The notes under the pieces were generated by a model. It had not been told where the DNA came from and searched no databases. It saw nothing but the letters and a program-made list of their open reading frames with translations. Positions 13,939 to 19,622 of a stretch of 19,622 nucleotides of DNA are shown here, piece by piece. The stretch covers positions 1-19,622 of the forward strand of contig JASHTQ010000533.1 in NCBI GenBank assembly GCA_030040475.1, written 5' to 3'. Position numbers and translations under genes: made by a program. Position 1 is the first letter of the stretch. Each line of letters opens with the position of its first letter. Source of the DNA: Streptosporangiaceae bacterium. Its GTDB lineage: Bacteria; Actinomycetota; Actinomycetes; Streptosporangiales; Streptosporangiaceae.

Positions 13939-14736
13939 TTACCGGCGCCATATGTAGGGCGTCGTGGTGGAGACCTTGATCAGCCCGGCCCGCTCGAGGA
14001 TGGGCCGGGAGAACTCGGTCGAGTCGCTGTGCATCAGCCGCTTGCCCAGCGCGAGCGCTGAGCGCGCCCGGGTCGCGGTGAGCGCCCGGTAGATCCCCCG
14101 GCCGCGCCACTCTGGCCGCGTGGCCCCGCCCCAGATCCCGGCGAACTCGGTCCCGGCGACCGGCTCGAGCCGGCCGGCGCTGACGATCTGCCCGTCGGCC
14201 TCCGCCACCCACAGCTGCATGCCGTCCCCGCGGGCCAGCCTCCGCAGCACCGCGCTCGCCGTCTCCCCGCCGTCCGGGTCACCGAAAATCTCGGCCTGCA
14301 TCGCGCACATCGCCCGGACGTCCGGTTCCGACCTGACCTCCCGCAGCCCGACGTGATCCGGCAGCGCGACGCCGGCGGCCAGCAGCCGCGCCTCGCCGAT
14401 CATGACCGACTCCGGTTCGCCGGGCGCGAAGCCGCCGGACATCAGTGCGTCGTGCAGCCCCGGCGCGCGGTCATGCCCCCGCGTCTTCCACTCCACCCGC
14501 ATGATCCCCGGATCCGCGCGGTAGTGCGCCAGGGCCTCCCCGACCCACCCGGCGATCCTCGCCGCGCCGGCCCCGTCCAGGTCCTGGTAGGTCACGAACC
14601 CCCGCCCGTCGGCGAAGGTCACCAGCCGCAGCGGGCCCAGCCGCCGCACCGCTATCGCGCCGGGCGTCTCGGCGTCCGTCCGCAGCTGCCGGTCGTAAGC
14701 CTCGAGGTATTCCTGCGAAGTATCCATCGGCGGCAT
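13939..14736 (-). CDS. GNAT-family N-acetyltransferase
   Basis: From ATG 14736 this is 265 residues. The C-terminal half is a GNAT domain: LWVAEADGQIVSAGRLEPV gives the beta2-beta4 strands, and GGATRPEWRGRGIYRALTAT (about 204-223) is motif A with the acyl-CoA loop RGRGIY. The sequence continues HSDSTEFSRPILERAGLIKV, typical of the closing strands. The N-terminal half (QEYLEAYDRQLRTD...) looks like a degenerate GNAT-like half, common in two-domain members. The acceptor is unknown. The start is uncertain: ATG 14736 and ATG 14727 lack a clear ribosome site, and GTG 14778 extends the frame. It is single-gene, in the same direction as the FHA-ABC gene but about 420 bp away, so co-function is not implied. 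Confidence 0.85.
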   Translation of the reverse strand: MPPMDTSQEYLEAYDRQLRTDAETPGAIAVRRLGPLRLVTFADGRGFVTYQDLDGAGAARIAGWVGEALAHYRADPGIMRVEWKTRGHDRAPGLHDALMSGGFAPGEPESVMIGEARLLAAGVALPDHVGLREVRSEPDVRAMCAMQAEIFGDPDGGETASAVLRRLARGDGMQLWVAEADGQIVSAGRLEPVAGTEFAGIWGGATRPEWRGRGIYRALTATRARSALALGKRLMHSDSTEFSRPILERAGLIKVSTTTPYIWRR

Positions 14737-15155
14737 ACTCGCAAACCCGGCGCTGCGAGGCCACCCAATATCGATCACCCCCCCGCGCCGGCCTGAGCGG
14801 AGCCGCCGCTGCGGAATGAAACCCGGCTTTCAGCACCCTGGGAGGTAGTGGAACCGGGGTTTCATTCCCCTCGGGCCGCGGCCCGGAGGCCCCGGCTGCA
14901 CCGCAGACCGCTCAGCGCCACACCGGCACCACGTCCGGGCGCCGCGGAGGGACGAAGCGGGGCCACTGGGTACCGTAAAAGGGGCCACACCAACCCTGCA
15001 CACGCCCGGCCTGGTCGTCGGCTGACCATCGAAGCCACGATCCGCCTCTGATCGCTCGGTCAACGGCGGGTGCGGTTCATCGTCTTTGGCGTCGGCTGGG
15101 TCATGCTGGGGCGGCCCGGCGAGAGGGGATGCCGCCCGCGCGGATCGCGGGTTGT
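14737..15155. other. Intergenic stretch with inverted repeat and repeat fragments, no convincing gene
   Basis: The region separates divergent GNAT and GntR genes. Short open frames (for example 14848-15051 plus) are Arg/Pro-rich and unrecognised. Besides the long inverted repeat listed separately it contains a perfect 14-bp palindrome CGGGCCGCGGCCCG (14872-14885) and two GGGGCCAC copies (14959-14966, 14981-14988) around GGTACCGTAAAA. Confidence 0.55.
14813..14868. repeat. Long-stem inverted repeat GGAATGAAACCC / GGGTTTCATTCC
   Basis: Perfect 12-bp arms at 14813-14824 and 14857-14868 flank 32 nt. With one bulged G the pairing extends inward by CCGG on each side. The arms are AT-richer than their surroundings. 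It lies between divergent genes, so it is not an obvious terminator. A dispersed palindromic unit, the residue of a small mobile element, or a structured leader are possible. Confidence 0.7.
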
Positions 15156-15185
15156 TTGACGTGGCCGGAGACGGTGACCTACTGT
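15156..15185 (+). promoter_or_regulatory. Candidate promoter of the GntR-ABC operon
   Basis: TTGACG (15156-15161) and TACTGT (15180-15185) are separated by 18 bp, the best consensus promoter in the window. Transcription would start near 15192, 24 nt before the GntR ATG. Confidence 0.6.
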
Positions 15186-15204
15186 CGTAGCAACCTAAGA
15201 CAGT
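15181..15204. promoter_or_regulatory. Inverted repeat ACTGTC-N12-GACAGT, likely GntR operator
   Basis: Six-base perfect arms at 15181-15186 and 15199-15204 overlap the -10 box and the predicted start. YtrA-type GntR regulators commonly repress their own operon from such a site, so autorepression is the simplest reading. Confidence 0.55.
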
Positions 15205-15215
15205 GGAGCACCTGA

Positions 15216-15608
15216 ATGATCAGATTCCGGGTGGACGGGCGGTCCGCAGTGCCGCCGTACCAGCAGATCGCGCAGCAGGTGCGGCAGGCCCTGCGGATGG
15301 GGGTGCTGGACGTGGGCGACCAGCTCCCGAGCGTGCGGGAGGTGGTCGCGGTGACGGTGGTGAACGCGAACACGGTGCTGAAGGCCTACCGTGATCTGGA
15401 GCGTGAGGGCCTGGTCGAGGCGCGTGCCGGGCAGGGCACGTTCGTGCGGGCCCGGCCGCCGGGTCCCCCGCCCAGCACGCACTCGCTGCTCGGCCGGGCG
15501 CTGGCCGGATGGGTGCGCCAGGCGCGCGCCGCCGGGCTGGATGACGAGGCGATCGAGTCGCTGGTGCGGGCCACGCTGCAGGCGCCCGCCGAAGAGGACA
15601 TCGCGTGA
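15216..15608 (+). CDS. GntR-family regulator, YtrA subfamily
   Basis: This 130-residue protein has a GntR winged HTH at about 11-79: PPYQQIAQQVRQALRMGVL, then QLPSVREVVAVTVVNANTV, then YRDLEREGLVEARAGQGTF. Only a short helical tail of about 50 residues follows. The absence of a large effector domain and the linkage to an ABC transporter define the YtrA subfamily. In relatives it represses its transporter operon and responds to envelope stress or antibiotics. GGAG lies 7 nt before the ATG. Its stop overlaps the GTG start of the ATPase (GTGA), indicating coupled translation. Confidence 0.93.
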   Translation: MIRFRVDGRSAVPPYQQIAQQVRQALRMGVLDVGDQLPSVREVVAVTVVNANTVLKAYRDLEREGLVEARAGQGTFVRARPPGPPPSTHSLLGRALAGWVRQARAAGLDDEAIESLVRATLQAPAEEDIA

Positions 15609-16516
15609 CCGCCGTGATCGAGACCACCGGGCTGACCAAGCGGTACCGCCGCGTGACCGCGCTGAGCGACTGCACGATCAGCGTTCCCGAGGGGCGGATG
15701 TCCGCGCTCGTCGGGCCGAATGGCGCGGGCAAGACCACGCTGCTGCGGCTGCTCGCCGGGCTCGCCGAGCCGACCGCGGGCCAGGCCACCGTGCTCGGCA
15801 GGACGCCGCGCCAGGACCCGGCGTACCTGGCGGAGATCGGTTTCCTGGCTCAGGAGGCCCCGCTGTACCGGCGGCGGACCGCCGAAGCCCACATCGGCAT
15901 GGGCGCGCACATGAACCCGCGCTGGGACGGCGAGTCGGCGCGGGCCCGGCTCGGCGGCCTGAACATACCGCTGGACCGGCCCGTGGGCACCCTGTCGGGG
16001 GGCCAGCGCGCCCAGGTCGCGCTCGCGCTCACCCTGGCCAAGCGGCCGCGGCTGCTGCTCCTGGACGAGCCGCTCGCCGCGCTCGACCCGCTGGCCAGGC
16101 GGACCTTCCTGGGCACCCTGGCTGAGGCGGCAGCGGACGGCGGCCTGACCGTGGTGCTGTCCTCGCACCTGATCGCGGACATCGAGCGGGTCTGTGACCA
16201 CCTGATCTTGCTGGCCGAATCCCGGGTGCAGCTGTGCGGCGACGTCGAGACGCTGCTCGCGGAGCACCGGGTCCTCACCGGCCCGCGCAAGGACACCACG
16301 GCGATCGCGCGGACGCACGCGATCGTGCAGGAGGACACCACCGCGCGGCAGACCACGCTGCTGGTCAAGCTGAACGGCCCGGTAATCGATCCCGCCTGGG
16401 CCGTCGAAGAACCGGACCTGGAGGAGATCGTGATCGGCTACATGAGCCAGGGCCAGGCCCGCCACGGCGCCGGTCCCCAGGCCGCCGGCCTGTCGGCGGT
16501 AGGAGGAGACCGATGA
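15605..16516 (+). CDS. ABC transporter ATP-binding protein
   Basis: This 303-residue ATPase has Walker A GPNGAGKTT (37-45), Q-loop Gln83, signature LSGGQ (130-134), Walker B RLLLLDEP (149-156) and switch His188 (SSHL). A C-terminal segment of about 90 residues (from LLAEHRVLTGPRKD) is typical of YtrB/CcmA-type exporter ATPases. It powers the permease encoded next, with which it overlaps by ATGA. GTG 15605 is the start, overlapping the GntR stop. Cargo unknown; relatives take part in drug or peptide resistance. Confidence 0.94.
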   Translation: MTAVIETTGLTKRYRRVTALSDCTISVPEGRMSALVGPNGAGKTTLLRLLAGLAEPTAGQATVLGRTPRQDPAYLAEIGFLAQEAPLYRRRTAEAHIGMGAHMNPRWDGESARARLGGLNIPLDRPVGTLSGGQRAQVALALTLAKRPRLLLLDEPLAALDPLARRTFLGTLAEAAADGGLTVVLSSHLIADIERVCDHLILLAESRVQLCGDVETLLAEHRVLTGPRKDTTAIARTHAIVQEDTTARQTTLLVKLNGPVIDPAWAVEEPDLEEIVIGYMSQGQARHGAGPQAAGLSAVGGDR

Positions 16517-17502
16517 CCTGGGTCACCTGGCAGCAGTACCGTTACCAGGCCGCGCTCGCCGCCGCGCTGCTCACCGTGCTGGTCCTCGTGCTGCTGCCCA
16601 CCGGGCTGCACGCGGCGCAGGTATGGCACTCTGCCCTGGCCGGGTGCGCGAAGAACGGCACCTGCGCCAGCCTGGCCGGCTCGAACCTTTCCCTCGGCAG
16701 CCCCACCATCGCGTCCCTTGTCGTCGCGACGTCCGCGGTGCCGGTGCTGCCCGGGCTGTTCTGGGGCGTCCCGATGGTGGCGGGCGAGCTGGAGACCGGC
16801 ACGAACCAGTTCGCCTGGACGCAGAGCATCACCCGGCGGCGCTGGCTCGCGATCAGGGCCGGATGGCTGCTGCTGGGCGCGGCCGTTCTCGCTGGCGCGG
16901 TCTCGGCCCTGGTCACCTGGTGGTCCGGACCGGACAACGCGCTGACGGCCGACGCCTTCCAGGTCAACCGGTTCGACGTCACCGACATCGTGCCGGTCGG
17001 CTACGCCATCTTCGCGATGGCCCTGGGCATCTGCGCCGGCGCGCTGCTGCGCCGCACCCTGCCCGCTCTGGCCGTCACGCTGGCCGGCTTCGCCGCGCTC
17101 CGGGCACTGACCGCGCTGTGGCTCCGGCCGCGCTACATGACCCCGGTCACCGCGTACTACAAGCTCACAGCGCCTTTCACGCCGGCAGGGTCCTACCTGA
17201 CAGTCAGCCAGGGCGTCGTCGGCGCGAACGGCAAGCCCTCGGCGTCCAGCCCCCTCGCCAACGCCATCGGGGCCGACGGAGTACCGGTCCCGGCCGCATG
17301 CCAGAAATTCATAGGCGGGGCCAGCCCCAACCTCCACGGCGTCCTGTCCTGCATGTCGGCGCACGGCTACCGGGCGTACGTGACCTACCAGCCCGCCAGC
17401 AGGTTCTGGGCCTTCCAGGGCATCGAGACCGGCATCTTCGTGGTACTCGCCGCCGTCCTGCTCGGCGTCACGTTCTGGGTGATCAAGCGGCGGGACGCAT
17501 AG
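16513..17502 (+). CDS. ABC transporter permease
   Basis: This 329-residue integral membrane protein has likely segments at about 12-30, 66-88, 114-134, 162-178, 184-203 and 303-324, ending in a basic KRRD tail. It has two outside loops: residues 30-65 with Cys45 and Cys51, and a long one at about 205-300 with Cys263 and Cys280. The Cys pairs could form disulfides outside the membrane. GELETGTNQFAWTQSITRRRW (90-110) is the conserved ABC2-type coupling segment. ATG 16513 has GGAGG 6 nt upstream and overlaps the ATPase stop. It completes the GntR-ATPase-permease operon; substrate unknown. Confidence 0.92.
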   Translation: MTWVTWQQYRYQAALAAALLTVLVLVLLPTGLHAAQVWHSALAGCAKNGTCASLAGSNLSLGSPTIASLVVATSAVPVLPGLFWGVPMVAGELETGTNQFAWTQSITRRRWLAIRAGWLLLGAAVLAGAVSALVTWWSGPDNALTADAFQVNRFDVTDIVPVGYAIFAMALGICAGALLRRTLPALAVTLAGFAALRALTALWLRPRYMTPVTAYYKLTAPFTPAGSYLTVSQGVVGANGKPSASSPLANAIGADGVPVPAACQKFIGGASPNLHGVLSCMSAHGYRAYVTYQPASRFWAFQGIETGIFVVLAAVLLGVTFWVIKRRDA

Positions 17503-17506
17503 CGGA

Positions 17507-17528
17507 GCCGCCGCATCCGACCGGCGGC
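17507..17528 (+). terminator. Hairpin GCCGCCG-N8-CGGCGGC after the permease
   Basis: Seven perfect pairs close an 8-nt loop 4 nt after the permease stop, without a U-tract. It is well placed to end the GntR-ABC operon. The remaining sequence to 17797 shows no recognisable gene. Confidence 0.4.
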
Positions 17529-17766
17529 CACCGCGGCTCGAAAGACCAGCAGACACCCGAAAATCACGACCACGACCCCTACTCCGCGGCATCCCGCCCG
17601 GCCGCGCAAAACCCCAGGTAAAGCCTGAAACCTCCTGCGCGAGGATCGCCTCCCGGTACGGACGCTGTGCGAATATCGTGCATCCCGTCCACCGGATCTT
17701 CCACCAAGCCCGAAATTCCACGATCTTTTCGCTCGGTGGCCTAGACGGGACCCAACGAGACATCGA

Positions 17767-17780
17767 CTCCGTTCGCGGAG
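17767..17780 (-). terminator. Small hairpin CTCCG-TTCG-CGGAG downstream of the HAD gene
   Basis: A five-pair stem with a tetraloop lies 17 nt beyond the HAD stop on the minus strand. Without a U-tract it is only a weak terminator candidate for the rpiA-HAD operon. Confidence 0.25.
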
Positions 17781-17797
17781 CCGGTTCTGACTGAGGC

Positions 17798-18601
17798 TCA
17801 GGCCAGGATGAACCGCTCTACGGCGTTGGCGAAGCCCTCGTCCTCGTTGGACGTGGTGACGCGGCGGGCGGCTCGCTGGACCTCTGGGCTCGCGTTACCC
17901 ATGGCGATACTGAGCCCGGAGTGGGCAAACATGAGCACATCGTTGGGCTGGTCGCCAATCGTGGCGATCTGCTCCGGGGGGATCTGGTAGGTCCGGGAAA
18001 GATACTGAGCGACGGCGCCCTTGTTGGCATTGGGATTGGTGACATCGGCGTAGTACGGCTGAGACCTGGCCGCCGACACGTGGTCGCCGAAGCGCTCGCG
18101 TACCGCGTCCACACCCTTCTGGACGGCGTCGTAGTCATCGCTGACCCCGGTGATCTTGGCCACTCCGTCCGATACGGAGCCGAACCCGTCGATCACCGTC
18201 GGGTCGAATTTGACCGTCCAGGACTCGCGCGCCACGTGAGGTGCGTTCTTGTCCCGGATAAACCAGTCCGCGCCCCGGTAAATCCACACGTCAAGACCGT
18301 GGGCGCCGAGCAGTTCTATCACCGTGGGCGTCACCTGGTCCGGGATGGTCTGCTGCTCGATCACCGACATGTCGGGGTGGACGTATACGCCGCCGTTGAA
18401 GGCCGCGATCGGCATCGTCAGCTTGAGCGGGTCGACCAGCATGGACATGCCGCGGGGCGGGCGGCCGCTGGTGATGGCGAAGAGTATCCCGGCCTCCCTC
18501 AGCTTCGCGACCGCGGCGATGGCCCGATCGGTGAGGACTTTGTCGTTGGTGACCAGCGTGCCGTCGACATCGGCCAGGAACAGTCGGATGGACGGGGCCA
18601 T
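17798..18601 (-). CDS. Cof-type HAD-IIB family phosphatase
   Basis: This 267-residue haloacid-dehalogenase phosphatase has motif I DVDGTLV (11-17; nucleophile Asp11, acid Asp13), motif II TSGRP (44-48), Lys194 (NPNANKGAV) as motif III and GDQPNDVLMF (216-225) as motif IV. A type IIB cap lies at about 85-185. It should hydrolyse small phosphorylated metabolites, likely sugar phosphates, in the cytoplasm. GGAGG lies 5 nt before ATG 18601, 26 bp after the rpiA stop, so they share an operon and perhaps sugar-phosphate balance. Confidence 0.93.
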   Translation of the reverse strand: MAPSIRLFLADVDGTLVTNDKVLTDRAIAAVAKLREAGILFAITSGRPPRGMSMLVDPLKLTMPIAAFNGGVYVHPDMSVIEQQTIPDQVTPTVIELLGAHGLDVWIYRGADWFIRDKNAPHVARESWTVKFDPTVIDGFGSVSDGVAKITGVSDDYDAVQKGVDAVRERFGDHVSAARSQPYYADVTNPNANKGAVAQYLSRTYQIPPEQIATIGDQPNDVLMFAHSGLSIAMGNASPEVQRAARRVTTSNEDEGFANAVERFILA

Positions 18602-18627
18602 CGTTCCTCCAGTTTGGTCCGGTGAGG

Positions 18628-19344
18628 TCAGGAGCTCGACGATGAGGGGCTGGCCGGCAAGTGCTTGAAGTCGGTCCTGTCGACCGACTCGCCCCGGCCT
18701 ACGAGTACCGTCGCCACCATCTCCGGCGGGAACAGGCCGTGCTGGACGACCCCGGGCGTCGTCGACAGCCGGACGGCCAGGGCAGCCGGATCGTCCACCG
18801 GCCCGTGGTAGTCCGCGATCACGCCGCCGTCGGGGCTGAGCGGGACGTCGCGCACCGAGGCAGGCGCGACCCGGCGCATCGTCGCAAGCAGCCCGAAGGA
18901 GAGCAACTCGAGCGGGATAGGGCTGTGCAGGGCCTGGACCGGCTTGGTCGAATCGGCGATCACCACGAACCTGTCCGCGGCCGCAGCCACGATCTTCTCC
19001 CTGGTATGCGCGCCGCCGCCGCCCTTCACCAGCCAGCCGTCCGGGGCGATCTGGTCCGCGCCGTCGATGGTGATGTCGAAACGGTCGATGCGCGCGACGT
19101 CCTCGATCCGCAGGCCCAGCTTGCGCGCGGCCTGCTCGGTGCGCGGTGACGTGGCCGCGCAGACGATATCGAGCGACCGGCGGGCCAGGGCGGGGAGCAG
19201 GAACGCCACCGTCGAGCCGGTGCCGAGCCCGACGGTCATGCCAGACTCCACCAGCTCGGCCGCCGCCTCCGCGGCGACCTGCTTCTCCCGCTCGATGCCC
19301 CGGGCACGCTCGATGCCCTGGGCACCGCCTGGCTGGCCCGCCAC
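18628..19344 (-). CDS. rpiA: Ribose-5-phosphate isomerase A
   Basis: This 238-residue RpiA interconverts ribose 5-phosphate and ribulose 5-phosphate in the pentose phosphate pathway. Active-site elements in order are GLGTGSTV (39-46), DGADQI (94-99, catalytic Asp region) and KGGGGAHTREKIVA (107-120, with the catalytic Glu). GTG 19344 is preferred because GAGG lies 5 nt upstream; GTG 19365 would overlap the small upstream ORF. The first residues contain a short repeat (GIERARGIERE, from an 18-bp tandem element) and the C-terminus ends in a poly-Ser tail (SPSSSSS), both unusual for the family. It heads a pair with the HAD phosphatase. Confidence 0.94.
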   Translation of the reverse strand: MAGQPGGAQGIERARGIEREKQVAAEAAAELVESGMTVGLGTGSTVAFLLPALARRSLDIVCAATSPRTEQAARKLGLRIEDVARIDRFDITIDGADQIAPDGWLVKGGGGAHTREKIVAAAADRFVVIADSTKPVQALHSPIPLELLSFGLLATMRRVAPASVRDVPLSPDGGVIADYHGPVDDPAALAVRLSTTPGVVQHGLFPPEMVATVLVGRGESVDRTDFKHLPASPSSSSS

Positions 19345-19351
19345 CGGGTCC

Positions 19352-19444
19352 TCAGGCCGCCGCACGGGCGCGCTCGGCCACGAATACCGCGCCGACCCGG
19401 GCTACGGCGCGGGGATCGGCCAGCGCCTGGAGTTCGTGGTGCAT
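19352..19444 (-). CDS. 30-residue ORF resembling the N-terminus of a 6-phosphogluconolactonase
   Basis: ATG 19444 has GGAG 4 nt upstream. The ORF reads MHHELQALADPRAVARV and ends ERARAAA before TGA, 7 nt from the rpiA start. The pattern ADPxAVAR...FVAERARAA resembles the first strand and helix of 6-phosphogluconolactonase (pgl), a partner of rpiA in the pentose phosphate pathway. The chain stops where the lactonase would continue into its glycine-rich core. It is either a remnant of a fused or adjacent pgl, or a small coupling peptide for rpiA. It could also be chance; the ribosome site argues that it is translated. Confidence 0.45.
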   Translation of the reverse strand: MHHELQALADPRAVARVGAVFVAERARAAA

Positions 19445-19488
19445 GTCGCTCCCTAGTGCCGTCGGTGTCCTCGGTGCAAGCAGCAACA

Positions 19489-19517
19489 AGGGTACGGCTG
19501 ACCAGGCGGGAGCCCAA
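19489..19517 (-). promoter_or_regulatory. Candidate promoter of the sORF-rpiA-HAD operon
   Basis: On the minus strand, TTGGGC (19517-19512) and TACCCT (19494-19489) are 17 bp apart, placing the start near 19482 with a leader of about 38 nt. No gene is recognised between here and the right edge. Confidence 0.4.
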
Positions 19518-19622
19518 GTACCGCCGACTGGCCAGCCCGCTGACCACCAACACCAATCTTCTCATCCGCCACAGCCCCGAAGCCGTGGTTGTGGCACCCT
19601 GACCGATAGGACAACGTGGTTG

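Noticed and set aside
13382..14212. 276-codon minus-strand frame spanning GNAT, the intergenic region and FHA-ABC
   Set aside because: Out of frame with both genes, low-complexity Arg/Ala/Gly, no motif.
16438..17763. 441-codon minus-strand frame
   Set aside because: Antisense to the ABC permease; low-complexity Arg/Gly/Asp composition without motifs.
19236..19565. 109-codon minus-strand frame at the right edge
   Set aside because: Overlaps rpiA and the small ORF out of frame; beyond a hydrophobic start it is Arg-rich with no recognisable domain.

Overview
The window is GC-rich (about 70% by eye) and densely coded, with G/C-rich third codon positions. It carries pafA (Pup ligase) and an Rv1747-like FHA-ABC exporter, both typical of Actinomycetota, so a soil-type actinomycete is the best reading. 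No rRNA, tRNA, CRISPR array or intact insertion sequence was seen.

Positions 1-9486 form a catabolic island of four short operons around two divergent, paralogous LysR regulators. The operons are FAH1-VOC (minus), SDR1-cupin-SDR2 (plus), SDR3-FAH2 (minus) and OCD-DapA-like (plus). The enzymes include three short-chain dehydrogenases, two fumarylacetoacetase-family hydrolases, a VOC-fold protein, a cupin, an ornithine-cyclodeaminase/mu-crystallin-family protein and a DapA-family lyase. This set suggests oxidation of a hydroxylated substrate to a beta-dicarbonyl acid, hydrolytic C-C cleavage, and an aldolase or ketimine-reductase branch. The substrate cannot be read from sequence. The main result is a 13-bp dyad, TATGCCAGSYATW, upstream of all four operons. 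At three of the four promoters it lies 42-43 bp before a candidate -10 box, and one copy sits exactly midway between two divergent promoters. It is probably the operator of one or both LysR proteins.

Positions 9550-14736, all minus strand, are unrelated: pafA, with a promoter that looks leaderless and carries a CRP-like TGTGA-N6-TCAC site; a twin-FHA ABC transporter; and a GNAT acetyltransferase. The intergenic stretches on both sides of the GNAT gene hold repeats and a long inverted repeat but no convincing gene.

Positions 15156-17502 are a YtrA-type module: a GntR regulator, ABC ATPase and permease in a tightly overlapping operon, with a good promoter whose -10 lies in an ACTGTC-N12-GACAGT inverted repeat. 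Positions 17798-19444 (minus) hold a sugar-phosphate operon: a 30-codon ORF resembling the start of a 6-phosphogluconolactonase, then rpiA, then a Cof-type HAD phosphatase, with a candidate promoter at 19489-19517.
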